Notes: a model not told the origin generated them from the letters alone. A stretch of DNA of 63,576 nucleotides from JAXHUE01 sp034189655 (GCA_034189655.1 JAXHUE010000008.1:1-63576), one strand, 5' to 3'; positions 33,846 through 43,233 are shown, numbered from the stretch's first letter. Made by a program: numbers and translations.

Positions 33846-34907
33846 TCACCTCTCCCGGCTCACGCTGTACTCGAGCAGGTCGAGGAGGCAGGCGCGGGAC
33901 TCCGGGTGGACCCCGTCCAGGGAAGCGATGAGCCCGCGGGCACGGGAGGCGAGCTGCGCCACCCTCTCATCGATGTCCCTCTTTATGCCGTGCTCTGCGA
34001 TCAGGCGGCGGACGTAGTCCATGTCCGCCTGGGCAATGCCCTGCTTTCCCACGATGTGTGAGAGCCTCTCCCTCTCACCATCGGTGGCCCGCTCCATGAG
34101 GGCACGGTAGTAGAGGGTCTGTTTCTCCTCCTGGAGGTCGGAGCCAACGGGCTTCCCCAGCTCGGCCTCGTCCCCGAACAGGCCCAGCTCATCGTCCCTG
34201 ATCTGGTACATGATGCCCAGGCATATCCCTATGGCCTCGAGCTGGGACAGGATATCCGGGCCCTGCCCGGCCAGGAGCGCGCCTGTCATCATGGGCAGAG
34301 AGAAGGTGTACCGCCCCGTCTTGTAGGTATAGAGGGTATAGATGTCCTCCTCGTCTATGGCCCCCTTCCCGGAGCCCAGAAACACGTCCTGCATCTGGGC
34401 AACCCCGACGCAGGTTATCTCCCGTGCAAAGAGCGCAAGCAGCGTGGCGACAGCAGACGGTGCCGCCTCCATGCTGCCGAGTATCTCGAGGGCGATGAAG
34501 AAGGCCACGTCCCCGGCACAGATGCCCATGGACAGCCCGAAGTGGTAGGGGTCTGAAAGGCCCTGCCCCTCTCCCCACCCCTGGTACTGAGCGCTCACCG
34601 TGGGCTGTCCCCTGCGGACGAGGTCGCGGTCCATGATGTCATCGTGGATGAGGAGCGACGAGTGGAGCAGCTCGATGGCCGCCGCGGCATCGAGCACCGG
34701 CGGCTCGATGGAATCGTGGAACATCAGGTAAGAGAGCACAACGAGCTTCCCCCGCAGCATCTTGCCGCGGGTGGCGAACCCCTTGAGCCGGGCACACACG
34801 TCCGCCCCCCACGGGTTGATGGGGGCAAGCTCGTCTGCCTTGCGCTCCAGGACACGCTCGATGGCCTGGGCGATGGCCCCCCCATACTGCGGCAGGAAAT
34901 CATGCAT
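33846..34907 (-). CDS. crtE: Polyprenyl (geranylgeranyl) diphosphate synthase
   Basis: 353 residues. First Asp-rich motif LLIHDDIMDRDLVRRGQPTVS and second motif QIRDDELGLFGDEAELGKP are present, with GKMLRGKLVVLSYLMF near the N-terminus. Chain length cannot be read with certainty; the position before phytoene synthase argues for C20. Its start overlaps the crtB end by eight bases. Confidence 0.9.
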   Translation of the reverse strand: MHDFLPQYGGAIAQAIERVLERKADELAPINPWGADVCARLKGFATRGKMLRGKLVVLSYLMFHDSIEPPVLDAAAAIELLHSSLLIHDDIMDRDLVRRGQPTVSAQYQGWGEGQGLSDPYHFGLSMGICAGDVAFFIALEILGSMEAAPSAVATLLALFAREITCVGVAQMQDVFLGSGKGAIDEEDIYTLYTYKTGRYTFSLPMMTGALLAGQGPDILSQLEAIGICLGIMYQIRDDELGLFGDEAELGKPVGSDLQEEKQTLYYRALMERATDGERERLSHIVGKQGIAQADMDYVRRLIAEHGIKRDIDERVAQLASRARGLIASLDGVHPESRACLLDLLEYSVSRER

Positions 34908-35748
34908 ACCCCACCCCCCTCCCCACCGGCCGAAGCGTATTCCAGAGGGCCTGCATGACTATGCGCCGCCTCCTGGGCTTGGCCTTCTCGTAGTACACGA
35001 TGAAGGGGTTGTGCTCTATGATACGGGCCGTCCACTTGTACATGTCGGAGGCCGTCTTGATGGGGATCAGATAGCTGCGCGGGATGTAGGCGAACCCCTT
35101 CTCCGCCTCCTCCTGCCACTCGCGGTAGCGCTCGACCTGGGCCTTGATGAAACGGCAGAACGCGTCGCCGTTGGCGCACACGTGCTCGTAATCGAGGCTG
35201 CAGAGCCCCGAGCCCTCCAGGGGCAAATACAGCCTTCCCAGCCGCCTGTCCTCCTCGATGTCCCTTATGAAGTTGATGTACTGCATGGCCCGGCCCAGCA
35301 TCATCGCGTAGGGATGGGAGTCGGGCGCAAGCCCCATTATCCTGGCCATGAACAGCCCGATCACCTCGGCCGACCCGTGCACATACTCGAGGGCCTCATC
35401 GAGGGTGAGGTGGACCTTCTTGGTGAGGTCCATCTCCATGGAGGCGAGGAAGGCGTCCACCCACTGGGGATCGAACGCCCTCCGCTGCATCAGCTCAACG
35501 AAGGACGAGATTATCACGTCGTCGGTGTGCCCCCCCTCGCGCGCGCTGTGGTACTCGTCCTTGAACCGGTGGAACCCGGCGACGTCTTGAGGCTCCGCGT
35601 CGACGAAGTCATCGGCGACACGCACGAACCCGTACAGTGAGAACACATCCCTGCGAATCTCCCTGGGAAAGAAGAGGCTGCTGTAGAAGTAGGTCTTACT
35701 CCCCTGCTTGAAGGTCTTATAGTGAACGCGCTCGATGCTCACGACCAC
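34900..35748 (-). CDS. crtB: Phytoene synthase
   Basis: 282 residues from a GTG. Squalene/phytoene synthase fold: FYSSLFFPREIRRDVFSLYGFVRVADDFVD (first Asp motif), VHGSAEVIGLFMARIMGL, YAMMLGRAMQYINFIRDIEEDRRLGRLYLP (second Asp motif). Joins two GGPP to phytoene. Overlaps crtI by ten bases and crtE by eight. Confidence 0.94.
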   Translation of the reverse strand: MVVSIERVHYKTFKQGSKTYFYSSLFFPREIRRDVFSLYGFVRVADDFVDAEPQDVAGFHRFKDEYHSAREGGHTDDVIISSFVELMQRRAFDPQWVDAFLASMEMDLTKKVHLTLDEALEYVHGSAEVIGLFMARIMGLAPDSHPYAMMLGRAMQYINFIRDIEEDRRLGRLYLPLEGSGLCSLDYEHVCANGDAFCRFIKAQVERYREWQEEAEKGFAYIPRSYLIPIKTASDMYKWTARIIEHNPFIVYYEKAKPRRRRIVMQALWNTLRPVGRGVGYA

Positions 35749-37235
35749 TGCCTGCTCACCTCCTCTGCCACGATTTCGGCCGCGATGAAGGCCATGGGCA
35801 CACCGATCCCCGGGTGGGTGTACTGCCCGGTATAGAAAAGGTTGCGCGCCTTTCTGCTGCGGTGCGAGGGCCGAAAGAGGGCGGTCTGAGACAGCGTGTG
35901 GGCCAGCCCCATGGCCGTGCCCCCGTAGGCGTGGTAGTCCCTCTTGAAGTCCCTGTGGGAGTAGATGCGCTTCACAGCTATGGAGTCCCTGATGCGCTCC
36001 CCGACCAGGCCCTCCAGGTGGGCCAGGACCTGGTCAGCGAACTGCTCCCTCCTGCCATCGCCGTCGTCGAGGCCCGGTGCCACGGGGACCGATATCAGCA
36101 CGTTCTCATGGCCCCACGGGGCAACCGCGTCGTCCGTCCTGGACGGGCAGTGCACGTAGTACGAGGGGTGCTGGGGCCAGGCGGGGCGATCGAATATGCT
36201 GGCGAAGTGCTCCTGCCACTGGTGGGCAAAGTAGAGGTTGTGGTGGCACAGGGCATCGACCTTCTTAGTGAGCCCCAGGTATACCATGAACATCGAGGGG
36301 GCGATGACCCTCTTCCTCCAGTAGCTGGCAGGATAGCTCTGGTAGGGCGGGGCGAGGAGCTCGGTCTCCGCGTGGGCATAGTCAGCGCCCACCAGGACAA
36401 CGTCTGCGGTGTACTCGCCGCGATCGGTCACCACGCGCTCCACTCTGCCGTCCCTGGCCTCAAGCCTCCTCACCGGCTCCCCGGTGCGGATGGCGACGCC
36501 GTGCGACTCTGCCAGCCTCTGTAGCCCGGCCACCACGGAGCCCATCCCGCCGTGGGGGTACCACACGCCCAGCTTTATGTCCACGTGGGACATGATGGCG
36601 TACAGCGCCCTGGCGTTCCACGGGCTGCTCCCCAGAAAGACCATGCTGTACTCGAGGAGCTTCTTGGCCCGGTGATCGCTGAAGTAGCTGGAGACGTGTC
36701 CGTCGAGGCTCTTCAAGATGTTGAGCCTGGTCCCGTCTATCAGCACCCGGCGGTTGACGAAATCGACGATGCTGCGACGGTCGCGATAGAGAAACTCCCT
36801 CATGATGATGTCGTACTGGTAGGCAGCCCGGTCGAGGTAGGCCTGGAGCTTCTGCGCACCCCCAGGCTCGAACCCCTCAAAGGTCTCGAGCGTTGCGCCG
36901 AGGTCAGGCGTGACGTCGACGGTCTCGTCCCCCCCGAAGAAGACACGATAGGAGGGATCGAGCAGGCGCAGGGAGTAGAAGTCCTCCCTCTGGCACCCGA
37001 ACAGGGCGAAATACCTCTCGAACACCTCAGGCATGAGGTACAGTGTCGGCCCCATGTCGAACGAGAAGCCGCCGCTGTGCCACACCCGGGCGCACCCGCC
37101 TACCTCTCGGTTCTTCTCCAGTACCTGGACCTGCCACCCGTCCCTCGCCAGCAGCGCAGCGGCGGCGAGCCCCGCAAACCCGGCCCCTACCACGAGCACC
37201 CTCCTGCCGGCACTCACATCGCACACTCCACTCAC
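35739..37235 (-). CDS. crtI: Phytoene desaturase (CrtI type)
   Basis: 498 residues. N-terminal FAD motif VLVVGAGFAGLAAAALLARDGW, GGCARVWHSGGFSFDMGPTLYLMPEVFERYF, and the C-terminal CrtI signature FYTGQYTHPGIGVPMAFIAAEIVAEE. Bacterial CrtI desaturates phytoene to lycopene or related polyenes with FAD. Its GTG start overlaps the IPP isomerase stop (GTGA). Confidence 0.94.
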   Translation of the reverse strand: MSGVCDVSAGRRVLVVGAGFAGLAAAALLARDGWQVQVLEKNREVGGCARVWHSGGFSFDMGPTLYLMPEVFERYFALFGCQREDFYSLRLLDPSYRVFFGGDETVDVTPDLGATLETFEGFEPGGAQKLQAYLDRAAYQYDIIMREFLYRDRRSIVDFVNRRVLIDGTRLNILKSLDGHVSSYFSDHRAKKLLEYSMVFLGSSPWNARALYAIMSHVDIKLGVWYPHGGMGSVVAGLQRLAESHGVAIRTGEPVRRLEARDGRVERVVTDRGEYTADVVLVGADYAHAETELLAPPYQSYPASYWRKRVIAPSMFMVYLGLTKKVDALCHHNLYFAHQWQEHFASIFDRPAWPQHPSYYVHCPSRTDDAVAPWGHENVLISVPVAPGLDDGDGRREQFADQVLAHLEGLVGERIRDSIAVKRIYSHRDFKRDYHAYGGTAMGLAHTLSQTALFRPSHRSRKARNLFYTGQYTHPGIGVPMAFIAAEIVAEEVSRQWS

Positions 37236-38317
37236 ACGTTCACCACGTCATGGCCGAGCTGCTCAAGCCACTCCCTGGTCCTCCCCAGGACCAGGGTCTT
37301 CCTCTGGCGCAGCGCGGGTACCGTCGCTGCCGCGCTCAAGAACATGGCCACACTCAGCTCCTCGAAGAACAGCTCCAGCCACTCCACCACTGCCTCAGGC
37401 CCTCGCGCCGCGGCGATGTGGAGAGGCCTGGCAACGCCCACGAGTGTGGCGCCGAGGGCGAGTGCCTTGGCCGCCTCCAGGCCATCGGTGATGCCACCGC
37501 TGGCGACGAGGGGCAGGCCGCTCCCCCTGGCCTCCACCAGCGACACCGCGGTGGGAATACCCCAGTGGGCGAAGGTAGAGCCGAGGGCCTCGTGCGCTGG
37601 GTCATTGTTCCTGCGCGCGCGCTGCGACTCCACGAGCGCCATGCTGGTGCCGCCGGCGCCGCCGACCTCGAGGGCAGCCACTCCGATGTCCCTGAGCCGC
37701 TCCGCCTGAGCCCGTGAGATGCCCGCGCCCGTCTCCTTCACCACCACAGGGACGTCGAGCCCGCGCACGACCTCCTCTATGGCGCTGAGGCACCCCCGCG
37801 CCCTGCTGTCCCCCTCTGGCATCACCGACTCTTGCAGGAAGTTGAGGTGTACCGCGAGGGCATCTGCCCTGATGGTGTCCAGCAGGCGCATGACCTGGTC
37901 CAGGGTGCAGCGGGCGCGCCCCGGCTGCGCAATGAGACTCGATGCGCCGATATTCGCCACCAGGAAGGCCGTGGGGGCCACCTCCCTGGCGATGGAGTAG
38001 GTGTACTCCATCGCCGCGGAGCGGAGAAGCACCGACTGGCTCCCCAGCTCCATGCCGACGTTGAAACGTGCCGCCGCGCGTGCCAGGGCCTCGTTGATGC
38101 CCGCCGCCTCGGGACACCCGCCGGTGAGTGCCGAGATGACCAGGGGGTGGTCGAAACGGCGACCGAGGAACTCGACTGAGTGGTCGATGTCGGCGCGATC
38201 GATCTCCGGCAGGCACTCGTGGAGGAGCTGGATGTCTCGCCAGCCCTCCTCCCGCCTCGCCGCGACATCGCAGTTCAAGGACACGTCGAGGTGCTCTTGC
38301 TTTCTCCGTACCGACAT
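37232..38317 (-). CDS. fni: Isopentenyl-diphosphate delta-isomerase, type 2
   Basis: 361 residues from the ATG at 38315-38317 (AGGT upstream). FMN-dependent TIM barrel: RRKQEHLDVSL start, LVISALTGGCPEAAGINEALARAA, GVGS-like LGSQSVLLRSAAMEY, ADALAVHLNFLQESVMPEGD, VVVKETGAGISR, GVAALEVGGAGGTSMA, VASGGITDGLEAAKALALGATLVGVAR. Converts IPP to DMAPP for the carotenoid pathway. First gene of fni-crtI-crtB-crtE-cruF. Confidence 0.94.
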   Translation of the reverse strand: MSVRRKQEHLDVSLNCDVAARREEGWRDIQLLHECLPEIDRADIDHSVEFLGRRFDHPLVISALTGGCPEAAGINEALARAAARFNVGMELGSQSVLLRSAAMEYTYSIAREVAPTAFLVANIGASSLIAQPGRARCTLDQVMRLLDTIRADALAVHLNFLQESVMPEGDSRARGCLSAIEEVVRGLDVPVVVKETGAGISRAQAERLRDIGVAALEVGGAGGTSMALVESQRARRNNDPAHEALGSTFAHWGIPTAVSLVEARGSGLPLVASGGITDGLEAAKALALGATLVGVARPLHIAAARGPEAVVEWLELFFEELSVAMFLSAAATVPALRQRKTLVLGRTREWLEQLGHDVVNV

Positions 38318-38473
38318 GGCTACCTGCCACCCGCCACAACAGGCAACGCGAGCCTCCTCGCAGTGGGCGCTCGTGACCGCATCGACCGAGACCGGGGGCC
38401 TGCCATGCAATCAGACGAGCGGCCACGCCGGGCTGCCCATCGTCGATACGAAGGCCGGACGAGCGCAGGTGAT

Positions 38474-38502
38474 ACTTTAGCCCGTCGGGCCCGCCTTGTC
38501 AA
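38474..38502 (-). promoter_or_regulatory. Promoter of the carotenoid cluster
   Basis: Minus strand TTGACA (38497-38502), 17 bases, TAAAGT (38474-38479), about 150 bases before the fni start. Confidence 0.7.
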
Positions 38503-38590
38503 TACGTGTGCCACCGCCGCCAGCGCACAAGTACCCGTGACAGCAGCCAGGGCCCGCTCTTCACTCGCCGAAGCCGCACAAAAAAGGCTA

Positions 38591-38620
38591 TTGACTCAAA
38601 TGGTCGTCCCAGCATACAAT
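38591..38620 (+). promoter_or_regulatory. Promoter of the first 2-oxoacid oxidoreductase cluster
   Basis: TTGACT (38591-38596), 18 bases, TACAAT (38615-38620), about 90 bases before the ferredoxin-subunit gene; divergent from the carotenoid promoter. Confidence 0.7.
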
Positions 38621-38714
38621 TAGGCCCATAATTCAGGTATCTCCCCGGACAGTGCCCCCGGTAGTGGGGCCCTTTGTAGCTCTCTCCCTGTGCAAACAAG
38701 CAGGAGGTGAAGGC

Positions 38715-38957
38715 ATGGCGAAAGGAGAGATAGTGATCCGCGAAGGGCTCTGCAAGGGGTGCGCCCTCTGCGTCGACTTCTGCTCTCGCGGATGCATCGA
38801 GATGGGGAGCAAGCTGAGCGCCAAGGGGAGCCTCACCGCTCAGTTCGCCCACCCCGACAAGTGCAACGGCTGCGGCATCTGCGGCTGGATGTGCCCCGAC
38901 TTCGCCATCGACGTCTACAAGTACGTGGAGGCAAAGCGGCCGCAGCCGACACGGTAG
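38715..38957 (+). CDS. korD: 2-oxoacid:ferredoxin oxidoreductase delta (4Fe-4S) subunit
   Basis: 80 residues from the ATG after AGGAGGTGA. Two 4Fe-4S motifs: CKGCALCVDFCSRGC and CNGCGICGWMCPDF. Carries electrons from the TPP enzyme to ferredoxin. First gene of a D-A-B-C cluster. Confidence 0.9.
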   Translation: MAKGEIVIREGLCKGCALCVDFCSRGCIEMGSKLSAKGSLTAQFAHPDKCNGCGICGWMCPDFAIDVYKYVEAKRPQPTR

Positions 38958-39021
38958 CGGCGACGGCGCGCCACCTGCCACGACGAGACTGGCAGCGACG
39001 CAGAAGAAAGGACGGGGTCGT

Positions 39022-40113
39022 ATGTCTGAGACTGTTCTCATGGACGGAAACGAGGCGGTGGCCCGCGGGGCCATCGCTGCCGGCTGCAAGTGTTTCTTCG
39101 GCTACCCCATCACCCCCCAGAGCGATATCGGCGAGTTCCTCTCCAAGGAGCTGCCCCGGATCGGGGGGGTCTTCGTCCAGTCGGAGGCAGAGACCGCGAG
39201 CATCTACATGCTCTACGGCGGCGCCATGTCCGGGGAGAGGGTGATGACCTCCACCTCCGGGTGCGGCTTCGCCCTCATGGCGGAGGGCATGTCCTACATA
39301 TCGGCGGCCGAGGTGCCCTGTGTCCTCATCGACGTCATGCGCATGGGGCCGGGCATCGGCACCGGGGGCCAGCAGGGGCAGACCGACTACCGCTTCGCCG
39401 TGTCCGGCGGCGGGCACGGCGGCCACCGCTGCATCGTCCTCGCCCCCCACTCTGCCCAGGAGTGCTTCGACCTGGTGCAGCTCGCCTTCTACCTGGCCGA
39501 TACCTACAACGTGCTGGTCATAGTGCTCACCGACTTCATCATCGGGCGCATGGCCGAGCCCGTGGAGGCGAGGGCCATCGAGTTCGGCCCGGTACCGGTG
39601 AAGGAGTGGGCACTGGTGGGCAGCGCCAATAAGGAGGGGAGGACCGACCGCATATTCGGCGGCGCCTCGTACCCACCCCGCAGCGTGGGCATGAGCGTGC
39701 CCGCCTACCACGAGCACCAGAGAGACAAGTACAAGAAGATCGTGGAGACCGAGGTCAGGTACGATACCTACAGGGCCGACGACGCCGAGCTCCTGCTGGT
39801 GTCCTACGGCTCCTCGGCGCGGGCCTGCCGCGGGGCCATCGATATCGGGCGCGCCCAGGGCTTGAAGCTGGGCCTCTTCCGCCCGATCACGGTGTGGCCC
39901 TTCCCCAAGGGGCAGCTCCGGGAGGCCGCGGAGCGCGCGGGCAAGGTGCTCGTCGTCGAGGACAGCATCGGCGAGTTCGTCGACGACGTGGAGTTCGCCG
40001 TGATGGAGAGGGTGCCCATACACCTCCTCGGCGTGTGGGGCCGCCACCTGCCCGGGGGCTCAGGGATAATCCACCCGGAGAGGATACTGGAGGAGGTCAA
40101 GAAGGTACTATGA
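39022..40113 (+). CDS. korA: 2-oxoacid:ferredoxin oxidoreductase alpha subunit (Kor/Vor type)
   Basis: 363 residues. LMDGNEAVARGAIAAGCKCFFGYPITPQSDI is the PYR-domain start; EAETASIYMLYGGAMSGERVMTSTSG and the C-terminal transketolase-like part (RACRGAIDIGRAQGLKLGLFRPITVWPFP) follow. With KorB it binds TPP and cleaves a 2-oxoacid to acyl-CoA, reducing ferredoxin. The substrate (2-oxoglutarate or branched 2-oxoacid) cannot be decided from sequence. Overlaps korB (ATGA). Confidence 0.92.
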   Translation: MSETVLMDGNEAVARGAIAAGCKCFFGYPITPQSDIGEFLSKELPRIGGVFVQSEAETASIYMLYGGAMSGERVMTSTSGCGFALMAEGMSYISAAEVPCVLIDVMRMGPGIGTGGQQGQTDYRFAVSGGGHGGHRCIVLAPHSAQECFDLVQLAFYLADTYNVLVIVLTDFIIGRMAEPVEARAIEFGPVPVKEWALVGSANKEGRTDRIFGGASYPPRSVGMSVPAYHEHQRDKYKKIVETEVRYDTYRADDAELLLVSYGSSARACRGAIDIGRAQGLKLGLFRPITVWPFPKGQLREAAERAGKVLVVEDSIGEFVDDVEFAVMERVPIHLLGVWGRHLPGGSGIIHPERILEEVKKVL

Positions 40114-40877
40114 GCACCGAAGCGCTGGAGAAGGTCACCATCTGCGAGACGCCAAAGCTCAAGAGCTTTCTCCCTATAATGCACTGCACCGGCTGCCACT
40201 ACGGCATGATCATCCGCATTATATGTGAGACCGTGGAGGAGCTGGACATAGGGGGCCGCACCATCCTCCTGGGGGGGGTGGGCTGTAGCTATGCCTGGCC
40301 CATGATGTTCAACCTCGACGGCGCCGCCTGCCCCCACGGGCGCGCCCCGGCCATGGCCACGGCCCTAAAGCGCATCCACCCCGAAAACATACTCATCACC
40401 TGCCAGGGCGACGGAGACCTGGGGGCCATCGGCCTGGGGTGCTTCATGAACGCACTGGTGCGGGGCGAGAAGCTCACCACCATCTTCTTGAACAACGCGG
40501 GCTACGGGATGACCGGCGGCCAGATGGCCCCCACCACGCTGCTGGGGCAGGTCACCACCACCACCCCGGAGGGGCGCGACCGGGAGGCGGCGGGCTACCC
40601 GCTGCACGTGGCCGAGCTCGCCGCTACCATGAAGGGGGTGGCCTACTCGGCACGGGTGACGGTGCACACCCCGGCCAACTACACGAAGGCCAAGAAGGCG
40701 GTCAAGCTCGCCCTCCAGAAGCAGATATACGGCATCGGGTACAGCTTCGTGGAGTTCCTCTCCGCCTGTCCCGCCGCGTGGCGGATGGACCCCAAGGAGT
40801 GCATCGCGTTCATAAACGATGAGATGGTCCCGGAGTATCCACTGGGCGAGTTCAAGAACGTGGAGCGCATCGATTGA
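40110..40877 (+). CDS. korB: 2-oxoacid:ferredoxin oxidoreductase beta subunit
   Basis: 255 residues from the ATG that overlaps the korA stop. CTGCHYGMIIRIICE, the TPP-binding GDGDLGAIGLGCFMNALVRGEKLTTIFLNNAGYGMTGGQ region (GDG...NN) and TTPEGRDREAAGYP are typical KorB/VorA motifs; a conserved EFLSACPAAW segment with Cys lies near the end. Pairs with korA. Confidence 0.92.
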   Translation: MSTEALEKVTICETPKLKSFLPIMHCTGCHYGMIIRIICETVEELDIGGRTILLGGVGCSYAWPMMFNLDGAACPHGRAPAMATALKRIHPENILITCQGDGDLGAIGLGCFMNALVRGEKLTTIFLNNAGYGMTGGQMAPTTLLGQVTTTTPEGRDREAAGYPLHVAELAATMKGVAYSARVTVHTPANYTKAKKAVKLALQKQIYGIGYSFVEFLSACPAAWRMDPKECIAFINDEMVPEYPLGEFKNVERID

Positions 40878-40908
40878 CCCCGCACGGGGCACGAGAAGGG
40901 GTGATGTG

Positions 40909-41478
40909 ATGGCACAGAAAGTGGCACACACGACCGAGGTGATGGTGGCCGGGATGGGGGGCCAGGGCCTGCTCACCACAGGCAAGCTGCTGGCGGAGGC
41001 GGCGATGGCGCGATACAAGCACGTGCTCTACTTCCCCAACTACGGGCCCATGATGAGGGGGGGCGAGAGCGAGTGCACCATCACCCTCTCCGACGAGGTG
41101 ATCGGCTCCCACGCCACGTACCACCCGCAGACAGCCATAGTGATGGGCCCCGAGGCCTTTACTCAGTTCCAGGGGCGCATAAAGCCGGGGGGGACACTGT
41201 TCGTCGATAGCTCGGTGATAGCGGCCGAGGTGGAGCGCAAGGACATCACGGCATACTACATACCGGCCACGGCGCTGGCCATGGAGATGGGGGGCAAGCA
41301 GGTGGCCAACCTGATACTCCTCGGTGCCTTCGCCGAGGCCACCGGCGCAGTGCCACTGGAGCTCATCGAGAACGCCATCGAGAGGAAGATGAAGGGCTCA
41401 CGGGGAGAGGCGCTCCTGGAGCTCAACAAGAAGGCGCTGCGGGAAGGGGCCAGGCAGGTCGCCGGCGCGCGGGGCTAG
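40909..41478 (+). CDS. korC: 2-oxoacid:ferredoxin oxidoreductase gamma subunit
   Basis: 189 residues from the ATG at 40909. GMGGQGLLTTGKLLAEAA, YFPNYGPMMRGGESECTITLSD and VANLILLGAFAEATGAV are standard gamma-subunit motifs (CoA-binding domain). Completes the D-A-B-C set. Confidence 0.92.
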   Translation: MAQKVAHTTEVMVAGMGGQGLLTTGKLLAEAAMARYKHVLYFPNYGPMMRGGESECTITLSDEVIGSHATYHPQTAIVMGPEAFTQFQGRIKPGGTLFVDSSVIAAEVERKDITAYYIPATALAMEMGGKQVANLILLGAFAEATGAVPLELIENAIERKMKGSRGEALLELNKKALREGARQVAGARG

Positions 41479-41503
41479 AAATGACCAGGCAAAGGAGCAT
41501 ACC

Positions 41504-42511
41504 ATGGCCTACACAGTAGTACAGACAACCCCGGCCCTGCTCAGCCCCCCCTTCTGGAGCGAGCTCGCCGAGAAGACGGGCGCCGACCTGGTGAAGGTGC
41601 ACTGCCCCACGGAAGACGACCTTATCGCCAATGCCCAGGAGGCCGATGCCGTCATCGCCCTCTTCGAGCCCTACACCAGCAAGGTGATCGGGGGCCTGCC
41701 CCGGCTCAGGCACATCAGCCAGATCGGCATCGGCTACGACCAGATAGACGTCGACGCCGCCACCGAGAGGGGGGTCCTGGTCACCAACATCCCCGACTAC
41801 TGCCTGGAGGAGGTATCAGACCACGCCATGACCCTGCTCCTGGCCTCCGCCCGCAAGGTCACCCGCCTAAACGCCATCTCCAAGGCAGGCAGGTGGGGGG
41901 AGGGCAGGATGATACTCTCCCCCATGTCCAAGATGCGGGGGGGCACGCTGGGGCTGGTGGGCTTCGGCCGCATACCACGCACCCTGCTCCCCAAGGCGCG
42001 CGGCTTCGGCCTGAACGTGATCGTCCACGACCCCTTCGTCCCGGAGGCCGTGGCCCGCGAGCACGGCGTGGAGCTGGTGAGCATGGAGCGACTGCTCGCG
42101 GAGTCAGACTACATCTCGGTGCACGCCGCCCTCACCAAGGAGAACCGCCACATGTTCGGGCTGGAGCAGTTCAAGCGGATGAAGCCCAGCGCCCACTTCA
42201 TCAACACCGCCCGCGGCGGCCTCGTCGACGAGGGGGCGCTCTACACCGCCCTGACCGAGGGCTACATCGCCGGCGCCGCCATCGACGTCATGGAGAGCGA
42301 GCCCCCCGACCCACAGAGCCCCCTCCTGGGCCTGGACAACATCATCGTCACCCCCCACACCGCCCAGGCCTCCGACACCGCCACCGAGGAGCTCATGCGC
42401 CGCCCCATGGAGGAGGTGGTGCAGGTCATGGCGGGGCGCTGGCCGCGCGGCATCGTCAACCCGGAGGTCAGGGAGAGGTTCGTGCAGCGCTTCGGCCCCA
42501 TGAGCGGCTAG
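41504..42511 (+). CDS. D-isomer specific 2-hydroxyacid dehydrogenase
   Basis: 335 residues. Catalytic Arg in HFINTARGGLVDEGALYTAL, Glu region AIDVMESEPPDPQSPL and His in IIVTPHTAQAS; the NAD fold motif reads GLVGFGRIPRTLLPKARGFG (normal GxGxxG replaced at the last Gly by Pro/Arg). SerA/PDH-like family reducing 2-oxoacids or oxidising 2-hydroxyacids. It follows korC by 25 bases with AAAGGAG, so it may interconvert 2-hydroxyacids and the 2-oxoacids used by Kor. Confidence 0.88.
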   Translation: MAYTVVQTTPALLSPPFWSELAEKTGADLVKVHCPTEDDLIANAQEADAVIALFEPYTSKVIGGLPRLRHISQIGIGYDQIDVDAATERGVLVTNIPDYCLEEVSDHAMTLLLASARKVTRLNAISKAGRWGEGRMILSPMSKMRGGTLGLVGFGRIPRTLLPKARGFGLNVIVHDPFVPEAVAREHGVELVSMERLLAESDYISVHAALTKENRHMFGLEQFKRMKPSAHFINTARGGLVDEGALYTALTEGYIAGAAIDVMESEPPDPQSPLLGLDNIIVTPHTAQASDTATEELMRRPMEEVVQVMAGRWPRGIVNPEVRERFVQRFGPMSG

Positions 42512-42553
42512 GCGCAGAGCGGGCGGGGAGGCCGTGGCCTGAAACGGGACCGC

Positions 42554-42653
42554 NNNNNNNNNNNNNNNNNNNNNNNNNNNNNNNNNNNNNNNNNNNNNNN
42601 NNNNNNNNNNNNNNNNNNNNNNNNNNNNNNNNNNNNNNNNNNNNNNNNNNNNN
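42554..42653. other. Assembly gap (100 N)
   Basis: Exactly 100 undetermined bases. The round number is a scaffolding placeholder, so true distance and even adjacency of the two sides are unknown. It separates two convergent 2-oxoacid oxidoreductase clusters. Confidence 0.97.
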
Positions 42654-42660
42654 GAGGGGG

Positions 42661-43233
42661 TCACCGGCCCCCGGAAGCTATGAGGGCCATGCCGCGGCGG
42701 AAGGCCTCCAGGTTTCGCGCGAGGAGCTCTCTCTTGTCCCAGTTCCCCATCCTGCGCTCGATCTCGGCCTCGACCAGCCCAGGCTCGAGGGCACCCGACC
42801 GGGCGACGAAGGCCCCCAGCAGCACCATGTTGGCCACGCGGGCATCGCCCATGCCCACGCCGATCTCGGTGGCGGGGACCGCCACCACGTCGATGTCCCC
42901 CCGCTCCACCTCCTCGGTCATGCCGGCGCTGTCGTAGATCAGTGTCCCGCCGGGGCGCACCCTGCCCTCGAAGGCCTTCACGTAGCCCGGCGCCATGAGG
43001 AGCACCACACCCGCCCTCGATACCAGGGGAGAGGCGATCTCCTCGTCGGAGAGGACGACGGTGCACTCGGAGGCCCCACCCCTCATCTGGAGCCCGTAGG
43101 AGGCGATCCAGGTGGCATGCTGGTACTGGGCCAGGCCCGCCTGCGCCACTATCTGGCCGATGGTGAGGACACCCTTGCCTCCGACCCCGGCCATGATGAC
43201 GTCCGCCCTGGCCGCGACAACCTCGCCCGTCAC
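42661..43233 (-). CDS. korC: 2-oxoacid:ferredoxin oxidoreductase gamma subunit (second set)
   Basis: 190 residues from a GTG at 43231-43233 overlapping the korB stop as GTGA. GVGGKGVLTIGQIVAQAGL, YGLQMRGGASECTVVLSD and VANMVLLGAFVARSGAL motifs; clearly diverged from the first copy. The gap begins seven bases past its stop. Confidence 0.9.
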   Translation of the reverse strand: MTGEVVAARADVIMAGVGGKGVLTIGQIVAQAGLAQYQHATWIASYGLQMRGGASECTVVLSDEEIASPLVSRAGVVLLMAPGYVKAFEGRVRPGGTLIYDSAGMTEEVERGDIDVVAVPATEIGVGMGDARVANMVLLGAFVARSGALEPGLVEAEIERRMGNWDKRELLARNLEAFRRGMALIASGGR

